Part shown: in pieces, positions 1 through 7,603 of the stretch | Layout: each line of letters starts with the position of its first letter | How positions within the stretch are numbered: position 1 is the stretch's first letter | Assembly (NCBI GenBank): GCA_031264755.1 | Contig: JAISDO010000002.1 | Location: forward strand, 1 to 62,178 | Direction: 5' to 3' | Source of the DNA: Clostridiales bacterium | Lineage (GTDB): Bacteria > Bacillota_A > Clostridia > Christensenellales > Pumilibacteraceae | DNA length: 62,178 bases | Notes under the pieces: model-generated | Told to the model about the DNA's origin: nothing | Database searches by the model: none | The model's input: only the letters and a program-made list of their open reading frames with translations | Program-made: the position numbers and the translations under genes

Positions 1-205
1 TTATTTTTTATTACACTAGGATTGTCTACTACTCTACACTTAATCCAATCTTATACTCTACACATTCTACAGTACAATGTGGTACCATTCACTATACTAC
101 TATATATTTTTTCTAAGATTGTTTTTGTGCTAGTATAGCACAATCACTTGTGATAGTGCTAGTGATTTTACCAACTTTATCGTTCATATTTTGATCTTTT
201 TTGTT
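1..205 (-). repeat. Conserved cassette leader, copy 1
   Basis: Non-identical copy of a ~220-bp leader also found at 37979-38260 and, split by the prophage, at 39839-40061 plus 62060-62178. Shared blocks include CACTAGGAT, ACAATGTGGTACCA, a GTTTTTGTGCTAGTATAGCAC-like block and TTCATATTTTGATC. In the other copies the minus-strand gene starts right after the low-coordinate end, so this copy should precede a further cassette gene to the left of position 1. Confidence 0.8.
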
Positions 206-208
206 CAT
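113..208 (-). CDS. Conserved leader peptide, copy 1 (31 aa)
   Basis: A 31-residue minus-strand ORF beginning MNKKDQNMN and ending AILAQKQS. The same ORF occurs at 38085-38201 and, broken, at 62060-62115 plus 40061 downward. Copies 1 and 2 align without indels; two of their codon differences are silent (AAC/AAT, CAA/CAG), which favours coding. No good Shine-Dalgarno site precedes the ATG. The N-terminal half is charged and the C-terminal half neutral, with no signal peptide. It may be a regulatory leader peptide, a small component of the system, or a structured RNA that happens to be open. The family is unknown to me. Confidence 0.55.
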   Translation of the reverse strand: MNKKDQNMNDKVGKITSTITSDCAILAQKQS

Positions 209-216
209 AATAGAAA

Positions 217-250
217 ATAGGCAATGTTTATATCACCAAACATTGCCTAT
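217..250 (-). terminator. Intrinsic terminator of the cassette 1 operon
   Basis: Perfect 13-bp inverted repeat (ATAGGCAATGTTT with its complement) and an 8-nt loop. On the minus strand it is followed by TTTTCT. It lies 50 nt after the stop of the membrane protein gene at 301-801. Confidence 0.8.
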
Positions 251-300
251 CTCGTATTGTAAGCTAGCTGACTTATATCTATTGTCACAATATCTTCATA

Positions 301-801
301 TTATTTATTAGTATAATTATTCAATTTGTCTCTCACAATCTTGCGTATCTTCAGAGTCTCGCTCAACCAAAGCCAGAAAAAACCAAGCGTTCCTATACCT
401 AGCAGTATGATATCGGCTATTCTAGCAGTATCCTCATAGCTAGGGCGGAGAAAATACTGTCTAGCATACTCATAATATCCCTCAAAAAATACAATACCAA
501 TACATATCAACAAAAATGCATTGAAAAGCAAGTCTAGCCTCAAACTATACAAGTTGAGGTCAAATATACTACGAGGTGATTTGAGAAAATTGAATCTAGT
601 CTTATAAATCACAATCTTTGTCTTGTTGCGTATGATAGATATTAGAGATTTGACACTAGCAAAAAGCCAAATCAAACAACTAATCAACATAACAAGCAAT
701 GCCATACCATGTGCTGTCTCATAAACGCCCAACAAGCAAGCTAGCAAAAACAATCCAATCAATGAGCCAAATATAGCAAGTCTCACAACAATCCATGCCA
801 T
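301..801 (-). CDS. Multi-pass membrane protein, putative immunity protein of cassette 1
   Basis: 166 residues with about four hydrophobic segments: two at the N-terminus (AWIVVRLAIF onward, then MALLVMLISCLIWLFA), one near LLFNAFLLICIGIVFF, and one near DIILLGIGTLGFFWLWL. I chose the ATG at 801, which follows the TGA of the upstream toxin-like gene after 4 nt; an ATG at 831 would overlap that gene by 26 nt. Tight coupling to a hydrophobic helix-rich protein, plus lack of similarity to the membrane proteins of the other cassettes, fits a cognate immunity protein of the colicin-immunity kind. That role is inferred from context only. Confidence 0.6.
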   Translation of the reverse strand: MAWIVVRLAIFGSLIGLFLLACLLGVYETAHGMALLVMLISCLIWLFASVKSLISIIRNKTKIVIYKTRFNFLKSPRSIFDLNLYSLRLDLLFNAFLLICIGIVFFEGYYEYARQYFLRPSYEDTARIADIILLGIGTLGFFWLWLSETLKIRKIVRDKLNNYTNK

Positions 802-805
802 AGAA

Positions 806-1762
806 TCAGTTTCGCTCCAGACTAAAGTCATTGTTGAAGAAGACTAGATTAGAATTCATCCTGATTGTGTTCTTAGGATTGCTAGTTACTAAAGTAGGAA
901 GTGCTCTTATTATATACTCTATTAGACCTTTGCCAACTTCGTTGAAGAGATAACTTGCAATTACAGCCAAGGCTACTCTCAAAAACGCACTAATCGCCGC
1001 ACTAAGTCCACCTGTAGACGCCGCCATGATAGCATCCACTGCCAAAGCTCCCATTGCTACACCCTTCACCAAATTATACAATGTTGTAATATTGATACCA
1101 ACGACCCTATCTATAGTCCAACCACCAGCTTCTAAAGCTCCCTTCTTAAACAAGTCCTTTAGGAGATCCTTAAAGCCTTTTTTGCTACCCTTAGTATCCA
1201 TATCAGGAAAGACAGAACCCGTCAAAGTCTTGACCGCCCACAATCCTATCACTACAATTGCACTCACAGCTATAGACAATTTGGTCTCAAATCCTATAGG
1301 TATGTAGACATCCCATTCGTGATATATTATTTGTGCAAACCACTTCATACCTACAGGTATCTTAAATCGTTGCACAAAGTCTACTGTCTTAAAGCTATTC
1401 TTGCCATTCCACAAGTCAGATACACCACGTGTGTTGTTGTGTCTAAAGTTGTCCAAAGTCCCAAAACCTTGTTGCCATTGCTGTATAGTGCTTGTATCTT
1501 CTTCAATTATTACTGGTTCGTATTTGAGTACACCATCTTGCATCTCAACTTGCAATAGACCTTGCTCTACCAATCCATTGACCTGATTTAGCATTGCTTG
1601 GTATTGCTCTAACAATGCTCTATCTTGCTCGCTTATCTCATTGAGTATTATCTCACTCTCCAAGTCTATACTAGTCCACACTTCGTAGTCTGTGTAGTCT
1701 ATATCCTGTCTTGTATCTATTGCAATGTAGTCTTGGTCATCTTGCGGGATATCCCCACACAA
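806..1762 (-). CDS. Hydrophobic toxin-like protein, cassette 1
   Basis: 318 residues from a TTG start. The first third is acidic and helical (EISEQDRALLEQYQ region). A hydrophobic segment follows near residues 155-180, then a lysine-rich stretch (KGSKKGFKDLLKDLFKKG), then a long alanine/glycine-rich hydrophobic region near 225-285. The arrangement resembles the two cassette proteins at 37109-37975 and 38951-39838, but the conserved N-terminal membrane leader is missing in this frame. Upstream, a different frame from a TTG near 1853 reads a hydrophobic stretch (LTVWVDIVTVRVIKILEYN), which may be the leader displaced by a frameshift. The gene is co-directional with 1857-2144 and coupled to 301-801. 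A pore-forming role is inferred. Confidence 0.6.
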   Translation of the reverse strand: MCGDIPQDDQDYIAIDTRQDIDYTDYEVWTSIDLESEIILNEISEQDRALLEQYQAMLNQVNGLVEQGLLQVEMQDGVLKYEPVIIEEDTSTIQQWQQGFGTLDNFRHNNTRGVSDLWNGKNSFKTVDFVQRFKIPVGMKWFAQIIYHEWDVYIPIGFETKLSIAVSAIVVIGLWAVKTLTGSVFPDMDTKGSKKGFKDLLKDLFKKGALEAGGWTIDRVVGINITTLYNLVKGVAMGALAVDAIMAASTGGLSAAISAFLRVALAVIASYLFNEVGKGLIEYIIRALPTLVTSNPKNTIRMNSNLVFFNNDFSLERN

Positions 1763-1856
1763 TATTGCATGCAGTTGTTGGACTGATTGTATTCTAGTAT
1801 TTTGATAACTCTAACCGTGACAATATCCACCCAAACAGTCAGCGTATGTGCCAATA

Positions 1857-2144
1857 TTATTTATACCCTAACAGTGCATGTTCTGAAACAAATTCTTTGT
1901 ACCGCCGCAACGCAGATATAATGGCATTCTGACTTTTCGCACCAAAATCTTCTTTAGATCCACCCCAATTATACTCGTTGACTATTTTGTTAATATTGCG
2001 AGCAAGTTCATCCCAAGTCATTCGTTCACGCTCACAAACATAATATATTCTTCTTATATAAGCAAATACAGTGCTAGGTTGTCCACTTGGTGTGTATTGC
2101 TTGTAGCCATTTGCTATCAAAAAATCTTTGTACCGTTGTTCCAT
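1857..2144 (-). CDS. Small protein of unknown function
   Basis: 95 residues, mixed charge, mostly helical, no membrane segment or signal peptide. It starts MEQRYKDFLIANGY and has a central CERERMTWDELARNI stretch. It is the first gene of the cassette 1 operon, 94 nt before the toxin-like gene, behind a promoter at 2179-2207. Its general look (short, helical, basic C-terminal third) would suit a DNA-binding or recombinase-accessory protein, but I do not recognise a family. No comparable gene precedes the other two cassettes. Confidence 0.6.
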   Translation of the reverse strand: MEQRYKDFLIANGYKQYTPSGQPSTVFAYIRRIYYVCERERMTWDELARNINKIVNEYNWGGSKEDFGAKSQNAIISALRRYKEFVSEHALLGYK

Positions 2145-2178
2145 TCAATTAATGTATCACTTTTTACTGATGTAGGTC

Positions 2179-2207
2179 ACAATATACAATCAATTATGTA
2201 TTGTCAA
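2179..2207 (-). promoter_or_regulatory. Sigma-70 promoter of the cassette 1 operon
   Basis: Minus-strand TTGACA, 17-nt spacer, TATTGT. The -35 is a perfect match and the -10 matches 4 of 6. The predicted transcription start falls about 28 nt before the ATG at 2144. Confidence 0.55.
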
Positions 2208-2285
2208 TTTTACCCAACATCCATTGCATTGACGCAAAAACAACCACAGGATATGTAGGCTATTGACGACACAATGTATATTGAT

Positions 2286-2375
2286 TGGCGGATAGAAGAG
2301 GATTTGAACCTCCGAGGGCTTTTATACCCTGCACGCTTTCCAAGCGTGTGCCTTAGACCACTCGACCATCTATCC
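2286..2375 (-). tRNA. tRNA-Ser(GGA)
   Basis: Class II tRNA with a long variable arm. The acceptor stem pairs GGATAGA with TCTATCC, the anticodon loop is CTTGGAAAG giving GGA, the T arm contains GGTTCAAATCC, and CCA is encoded after the discriminator G. Confidence 0.95.
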
Positions 2376-2490
2376 AAACAGATAATATTATATACTCTAG
2401 CAACTACACATGTCAATCAATCTAACAAAACATAATACACTACAATCAACACAACACACATTGATTTGGAGCGTGTTTTGCTATATCCAA

Positions 2491-2871
2491 CTACCTTCTC
2501 GTAACAGGTCTATTGGTATTAGATCTATTTGTGTTAGCTCTATTAGGTCTTTGACCTCTCTGTCTATGGTATGCCCATCTAGCCTGCTTGACTGACTTGA
2601 TTATACCCAATGTGTGTCTCCATGAGAAGACAGAGATAATCAAAAATACCACCAGCATTATCCATATCATAACGCTGCCCAAATCGGTAAAGAACAATGC
2701 AAAAGATATGCATACAGTCAACATAGCAATGAGCAATAATACGATTGTATACTTGTCAGCTCGCAACCTTACACTACTGCGACTAGCAAAAAAGGGTTGC
2801 ATAATATAAGACGCATTAAAACTAACAAGCCCTATCAATAGTATTATCAACTCATAATTCTGCAATTTCAT
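2491..2871 (-). CDS. Small membrane protein with Asn/Arg-rich tail
   Basis: 126 residues from the ATG at 2871, which has GGAG nine bases upstream. Three hydrophobic segments (LIILLIGLVSF, TIVLLLIAMLTVCISFALFF, IWIMLVVFLIISVF) are followed by a basic hydrophilic tail ending in near-repeats NRANTNRSNTNR. The tail should be cytoplasmic by the positive-inside rule. It lies between tRNA-Ser and ttcA, with no operon partner. I recognise no family. Confidence 0.6.
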   Translation of the reverse strand: MKLQNYELIILLIGLVSFNASYIMQPFFASRSSVRLRADKYTIVLLLIAMLTVCISFALFFTDLGSVMIWIMLVVFLIISVFSWRHTLGIIKSVKQARWAYHRQRGQRPNRANTNRSNTNRPVTRR

Positions 2872-3004
2872 CAATAGTATCTCCAAATCATACTATACAG
2901 ATTTGATTTTGGTTGTCTTTTTTTGTTAATACCCAACCAACACAACGATATACAATCTTATCAATCACCAGACAATCTTTGCTCTGTACAATACAACATC
3001 AATA

Positions 3005-3871
3005 CTACACCTTGTCATAATCGTCCAAAAAATTGTATTGACCATCTATTGACTTATATCCAATAATAGCATCTAGATTGATGTTGTACACCGACTTAAA
3101 AATGTTTTGGGGGGCTATGGGATTGTCTCTCTTGATGTATTTGATCAACTCTTTGACTTCACCACGCTTGCTAGTCTTAGGATCTTCGCAATCTTCGCTA
3201 AGAGGGCATCCACATTTGATAAAATGCAAGTCGTTGTACTTGACCCAATTGAGTATAGCTCTCTCTTGCACATGGTACAATGGTCTAATCAACTCCATAC
3301 CCTCAAAGTTGTCTGACTTGAGTTTGGGCATCATTGTCTGCACACGTCCATTGTACAATATACCCATCATAATAGTCTCTATTACGTCATCAAAGTGATG
3401 CCCAAGTGCTATCTTGTTGCAACCAAGTTGCTTAGCCTTGCTATACAAGTGCCCACGTCTCATCCTAGCACACAAGTAACAAGGCGAACCTTCTACAGTA
3501 GTAGTGACATCAAATATCTTAGATTCAAATATAGTAGCGTCCAATTCAAACAATTCTAGATTGCGAGCTACCTGCTCTCTATTGGCTTGATTGTAGCCAG
3601 GATCCATAGACAAAAACACTAGCTCAAACTGTTTTTGTTTGTGTAGTTGCAGCTCTTGCAAGCACTTGGCCATCAGCATACTATCTTTGCCACCGCTAAT
3701 ACATACAGCTATACGGTCACCGTCTTGTATCAACTGGTACTCATTGATAGCAACTATAAAAGGTCTAAATATACTGGATCTATATGTGGTAGCTATACTA
3801 CGTTGAATACCATGAGCTCTTGATAGTTGTCTCTTGTGCACTACTTGTTGTAAATTTGTTGTTTGTTGCAT
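3005..3871 (-). CDS. ttcA: TtcA-family tRNA 2-thiocytidine synthetase
   Basis: ATP-dependent PP-loop enzyme that thiolates cytidine 32 of tRNAs using a bound Fe-S cluster. Visible motifs are the PP-loop ISGGKDSM near residue 60, the cluster-binding CYLCARMRRG near 130, and GHHFDDVIET near 155. A further C-G-C pair lies near the C-terminus (KCGCPLSEDCEDP). At 288 residues it is normal for the family. The ORF is open to 3964, but the extra N-terminal residues look unlike the family, so I start at ATG 3871; no strong ribosome site decides it. The gene stands alone between two tRNA genes. Confidence 0.85.
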   Translation of the reverse strand: MQQTTNLQQVVHKRQLSRAHGIQRSIATTYRSSIFRPFIVAINEYQLIQDGDRIAVCISGGKDSMLMAKCLQELQLHKQKQFELVFLSMDPGYNQANREQVARNLELFELDATIFESKIFDVTTTVEGSPCYLCARMRRGHLYSKAKQLGCNKIALGHHFDDVIETIMMGILYNGRVQTMMPKLKSDNFEGMELIRPLYHVQERAILNWVKYNDLHFIKCGCPLSEDCEDPKTSKRGEVKELIKYIKRDNPIAPQNIFKSVYNINLDAIIGYKSIDGQYNFLDDYDKV

Positions 3872-4144
3872 GATTTTGGTTGGTACACCTACTACAATAT
3901 ATACCCAGTCTATACGACTAATACAGGACTTAATACAACTACAATCTTGTATATTATATCTCACTCAAGTATATTTTGCAAAGCAAACAATAACGATTAT
4001 TGTTTGCAAATATTTACAATGTGTCAACAATTGCACCCTAACGATAAAATTTTGAATGCCAAATCTTATGTACAAATACGATGTACAACCAAAATATCAA
4101 GATACAGTACATACCTTGATATAATGACAGAGCCTTAATTGTAT

Positions 4145-4219
4145 TGGAGGCACCACCCGGATTTGAACCGGGGAGTAAAGGCTTTGCAGGCCTCTGCCTT
4201 ACCACTTGGCTATGGTGCC
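4145..4219 (-). tRNA. tRNA-Cys(GCA)
   Basis: The acceptor stem pairs GGCACCA with TGGTGCC. The anticodon loop CCTGCAAAG gives GCA, the T arm contains GGTTCAAATCC, and CCA is encoded. Confidence 0.95.
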
Positions 4220-4372
4220 ATTGTAAATATTGCTTGTGGACTAAGTCTACTATAGAGAGTACTCACAAGACAATCTAGACAATCTAGAGTATACCACAAG
4301 ACTGCAAGACAGTCAATTGATTTGGTTTGGTGTGTGTTGTGCTTAGGATTGTTTTGCAACAACCTTGTATAG

Positions 4373-4392
4373 CAATCCAATATATTGGATTG
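4373..4392. terminator. 20-bp perfect palindrome, possible terminator
   Basis: CAATCCAA-TATA-TTGGATTG lies 63 nt after the end of the GT8 cluster. There is no U-tract on either side, so termination is only a guess. The rest of 4220-4455 shows nothing recognisable. Confidence 0.35.
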
Positions 4393-4455
4393 TCAACGCC
4401 TATTTTTGAGCCATCGCACGACGCCATAAGGCAAGTTGCCTCCAAAGCACATCAC

Positions 4456-5451
4456 TCATTTGGTAAGTTTTTTGAGAAGACCATTAGGCACCCAGAACTT
4501 GAATGTATTTTTGAGTGCTAGTTTGACATTGAGTTGGCGCCTTGGTATCTTCCAACCTATCTTGCTAGCATAATCCCTGTATATTGTATTCTCTTGATAT
4601 TTGGCACCCTTCCAAGGTTTGACCCCCGCAAAGTGGAAGATTGCGGGTTGCCAACCCTCGTGAGCCTCGTGCTCTACCCCAAGCATCTTGAGATATGTCT
4701 GTAGTACTATAGGGTTGTACCTCTTGTATTGTAGTATATTGGGCGGAAAGTTGTACTTGAGACTTACATACTTGATATTGGAAGTTGTATCGTTGTTGGC
4801 TACACAATTGATTGCGTCTTGGTCAGGATACTTGTAGTCCGTATCATCCTTGTATCTATCAGCAAACTCTAGTATCTGTCCTAGATAGTTGTGCTTACGC
4901 CAATACTCACAGTTGATTAGCATAACCCCCGCATTGACATACTGAGTATCTTCGTCTAGTATATCTAGTCCAATCTTGTCAAAAAACCTAAACTTGAAGT
5001 GTTGTCTCGTATGAACTATAGGATTGCACTGCCACACAAGAGGCTTTTTTTCGCTACAGGCGGCATAGGCACTGGACTCTATGTTGGTATTGTACAACTC
5101 ACTCAAGTCATCCAATACAATTATGTCTCCGTCAAGATACAATACCTTGTCTAGTTGTGGCATCAATAGTGGTATCAATACCCTATACCATGTCTCTTTG
5201 CCAAACTTGTCTACACAAGGCAATCTATCATAGTACTCACGTGGTATATCTAAATACTCTACAGTGTACTTGTCTTTGAAGATGTCTAGTTTGGCACGTA
5301 CAAACTCACGCTCGGTATCACCAAGGTCATTGTTGAGTAGCCAAAATTTGAGTTGCACACCCTCCTTTGCATTGGCACATATTGAGTACATTGCAACAGT
5401 AGTTGGCTTGACATAACCCTTGTTGAGAGCCATACAAATGTGTATTAACAT
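4456..5451 (-). CDS. Glycosyltransferase family 8 protein (third of three)
   Basis: 331 residues of the GT-A fold retaining family that transfers sugars from UDP-sugars. The N-terminus MLIHICMALNKGYVKPTTVAMYSI matches the nucleotide-binding start of both neighbours, which is why I start at ATG 5451 (GTAGGA just upstream) and not at the TTG at 5463. The metal-binding DxD is in YLDGDIIVLDD near residue 95-105, and the C-terminal H-x-G-x-KPW motif is HFAGVKPWKG. Last gene of a three-gene operon, 19 nt after its neighbour. A cytoplasmic role in cell-surface polysaccharide or glycolipid assembly is likely from the family. Acceptor unknown. Confidence 0.85.
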   Translation of the reverse strand: MLIHICMALNKGYVKPTTVAMYSICANAKEGVQLKFWLLNNDLGDTEREFVRAKLDIFKDKYTVEYLDIPREYYDRLPCVDKFGKETWYRVLIPLLMPQLDKVLYLDGDIIVLDDLSELYNTNIESSAYAACSEKKPLVWQCNPIVHTRQHFKFRFFDKIGLDILDEDTQYVNAGVMLINCEYWRKHNYLGQILEFADRYKDDTDYKYPDQDAINCVANNDTTSNIKYVSLKYNFPPNILQYKRYNPIVLQTYLKMLGVEHEAHEGWQPAIFHFAGVKPWKGAKYQENTIYRDYASKIGWKIPRRQLNVKLALKNTFKFWVPNGLLKKLTK

Positions 5452-5470
5452 AAATCCTACCAATAATTAT

Positions 5471-6451
5471 CTACATAAATTTTCGCTTAAGTCTACTCTT
5501 AGCCTTGCTATATATATACCCTAATGTAGGCTTTAGTATTGCGGTTGTATCCCAACCTATTGCAGCCGAATATTGATTGTACATCTTTGACGCTTTGTTT
5601 TTGTTGCCTTGCCAAGGTTTGCGACCATAATAATGTATTATGCTAGGCTTGCCACCTTGTCGCACATATTGATACAACTCCATCACATTGAGACGAGCCT
5701 GCAATACTAAGTCCTCCAAGTCACAATCCTCACCAACAAGCGATTGGTCATAGCTATATTTCCAACTAATATACTCTCTATTGTCTATCTTCTCTCTAAT
5801 AGCAACCCAATTGATTGCATCCTGATCGGGACACATCATATCAGGATCATCTTTGTACAAATTGAGAAAATCAATTGCTTGCTGTGTATAGTTGTGTTGC
5901 CGCCAATATTCGCAGTTGATTAGCATTATGCCACTACAACAGTAATGCACATTGTCATCATATATATTGATACCAATCTTATTAAAAAACCTGTGTTTGG
6001 GCACATAATGCTTGTTGTAGAAGACATTGAACATGTATTGGTGGTATTTTTTTTCGCTGCAGGCACCATACGCTTTGTTGGTCAAGTCGGTATCATACAA
6101 CTCTCCCAAATCACTCAAGACCAACATATCACTATCCAAATACAAGACTTTGGACAACTCAAGTATCAACTCAGGTATAAAGAGTCTAAAATTGATCTCT
6201 TTGCCATAATGCTTGGTTGAAGGGATACTCTCATATTGATGCTTGGTCAAGCGGCACAATTGCAATCCTACTAGATTGCCAAATCCTTGCAAATTGGACT
6301 TGAGTGTAGCTACATCATTGTCATCAATATCATAGCTTATCAACCAAAAGTTGTACTTGGACACTGTAGCATTCCTCAGTGCAGAAGATATCACAACACT
6401 TGCCTGTTTGATATATCCTTTGTTGCAACACAGTGCAATTTGTATCTCCAT
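5471..6451 (-). CDS. Glycosyltransferase family 8 protein (second of three)
   Basis: 326 residues. The start is ATG 6451, giving MEIQIALCCNKGYIKQ, which aligns with its paralogues; the longer ORF to 6541 would overlap the upstream gene and adds unrelated residues. The DxD is in YLDSDMLVLSD and the C-terminal motif is HYYGRKPWQG, both present. This copy is the most divergent of the three in its middle part (VAIREKIDNREYISWKYSYD). The three genes are probably an old tandem duplication with diverged acceptor specificity. Substrate cannot be told from sequence. Confidence 0.85.
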   Translation of the reverse strand: MEIQIALCCNKGYIKQASVVISSALRNATVSKYNFWLISYDIDDNDVATLKSNLQGFGNLVGLQLCRLTKHQYESIPSTKHYGKEINFRLFIPELILELSKVLYLDSDMLVLSDLGELYDTDLTNKAYGACSEKKYHQYMFNVFYNKHYVPKHRFFNKIGINIYDDNVHYCCSGIMLINCEYWRQHNYTQQAIDFLNLYKDDPDMMCPDQDAINWVAIREKIDNREYISWKYSYDQSLVGEDCDLEDLVLQARLNVMELYQYVRQGGKPSIIHYYGRKPWQGNKNKASKMYNQYSAAIGWDTTAILKPTLGYIYSKAKSRLKRKFM

Positions 6452-6492
6452 ACTACTCCCACTATATACAACCAATAGGCACTCAAATGAGT

Positions 6493-7494
6493 TTATTTGC
6501 GTCTCCGCATCCAACTCATGAGTATACCATGTGGCAACCAATATCTTGCTAGTTGCTTGAGCCTAACTTTGAATTTGGTACGACTAGCGTTCCAACCTAT
6601 CTTGAGTGCATATTCTAGATAAATATCACGATACAAAGTCTTGGCTCCTTGCCATGGCTTGTCCGCCCCTGCATAATGCACCACAATAGGATTGTACTCA
6701 TGCATGTTGAGAGCGTTGTACTTGAGACCCATAGTCTCAAACACTGTCCTATAGTATCCATATGTGGGCTCTTTGTCATACTTGAAGTGACTAGCAAACG
6801 TATTGTATCTAGAGTCTACTATCACCCTACTGTCTATACCATCTTGCAAAGCTAGTATATTGAGACAATCTTGATCAGGGTATACTGTCTCCCCTTGATT
6901 GTCCCCAAACCACTTGATAGCCCTCTCGGCATAATTGTGTCGCCGCCAATAGTCACAATTGATTAGCATAACGCCACTATTGACATAGTCTACACCTTCT
7001 TGATATATATCATAACCGTGCTTGTCCAATACTTTGTATATAGAGTTGCGTATTGGATCAATTGTAGGGTTGTACATCAAGAGATACCTATGTTTTTCGC
7101 TGACGGCGGCATACGCCTTGCCTACTAGATCTACTTTGTACAATTCGCTCAAGTCACCAAGTACTAGTACATCGCAATCTATATGCAACACACGCTCCAA
7201 ATCCAAATACTTGGCAACAAACAATCTCAGCCCAGCCTCTTTGCCAAAGTACTGATTGCAAGCAATAAGACAATAATCAGACTCTTGTATAGCAACAATA
7301 TGTATAGAGTCCAATGTCCCAAAGTCATCTACATGACTATGTATATACTCTACATCAGCAGGTCTAAGATCTGTATTGAGCAACCAAAATTGGACATGAG
7401 TGTCCTTGCTAGCGTTAGCAAGGATAGAGTACATGGCAACCGTAGCTTGCCTAACAAACCCCCTATTGAGTGACAAGGTAATATTGATTGTCAT
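6493..7494 (-). CDS. Glycosyltransferase family 8 protein (first of three)
   Basis: 333 residues beginning MTINITLSLNRGFVRQ. The DxD is in HIDCDVLVLGD, the catalytic-loop region reads YVNSGVMLINCDYWRRHNY (shared with both paralogues), and the C-terminal HYAGADKPWQG is intact. First gene of the operon, with 42 nt to the next start. No polysaccharide export or polymerase genes lie nearby, so the cluster is not part of a large capsule locus in this window. Confidence 0.85.
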   Translation of the reverse strand: MTINITLSLNRGFVRQATVAMYSILANASKDTHVQFWLLNTDLRPADVEYIHSHVDDFGTLDSIHIVAIQESDYCLIACNQYFGKEAGLRLFVAKYLDLERVLHIDCDVLVLGDLSELYKVDLVGKAYAAVSEKHRYLLMYNPTIDPIRNSIYKVLDKHGYDIYQEGVDYVNSGVMLINCDYWRRHNYAERAIKWFGDNQGETVYPDQDCLNILALQDGIDSRVIVDSRYNTFASHFKYDKEPTYGYYRTVFETMGLKYNALNMHEYNPIVVHYAGADKPWQGAKTLYRDIYLEYALKIGWNASRTKFKVRLKQLARYWLPHGILMSWMRRRK

Positions 7495-7603
7495 CCTATT
7501 GCCTCCATTATCACACCGCTCTAATGATACTATAATTTGACAATATTGACAAACATATCACACGCTATATTTGACAGTCTTCAAAGTTATTATCGCCGCT
7601 ATA

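Noticed and set aside
2286..2375. tRNA-Ser as a prophage attachment site
   Set aside because: No duplicated tRNA end or integrase is nearby; the phage-like insertion lies in a cassette leader 38 kb away.
6452..6541. Extended start of the second GT8 gene
   Set aside because: It would overlap the upstream GT8 gene and adds residues not seen in its paralogues; ATG 6451 aligns with both.
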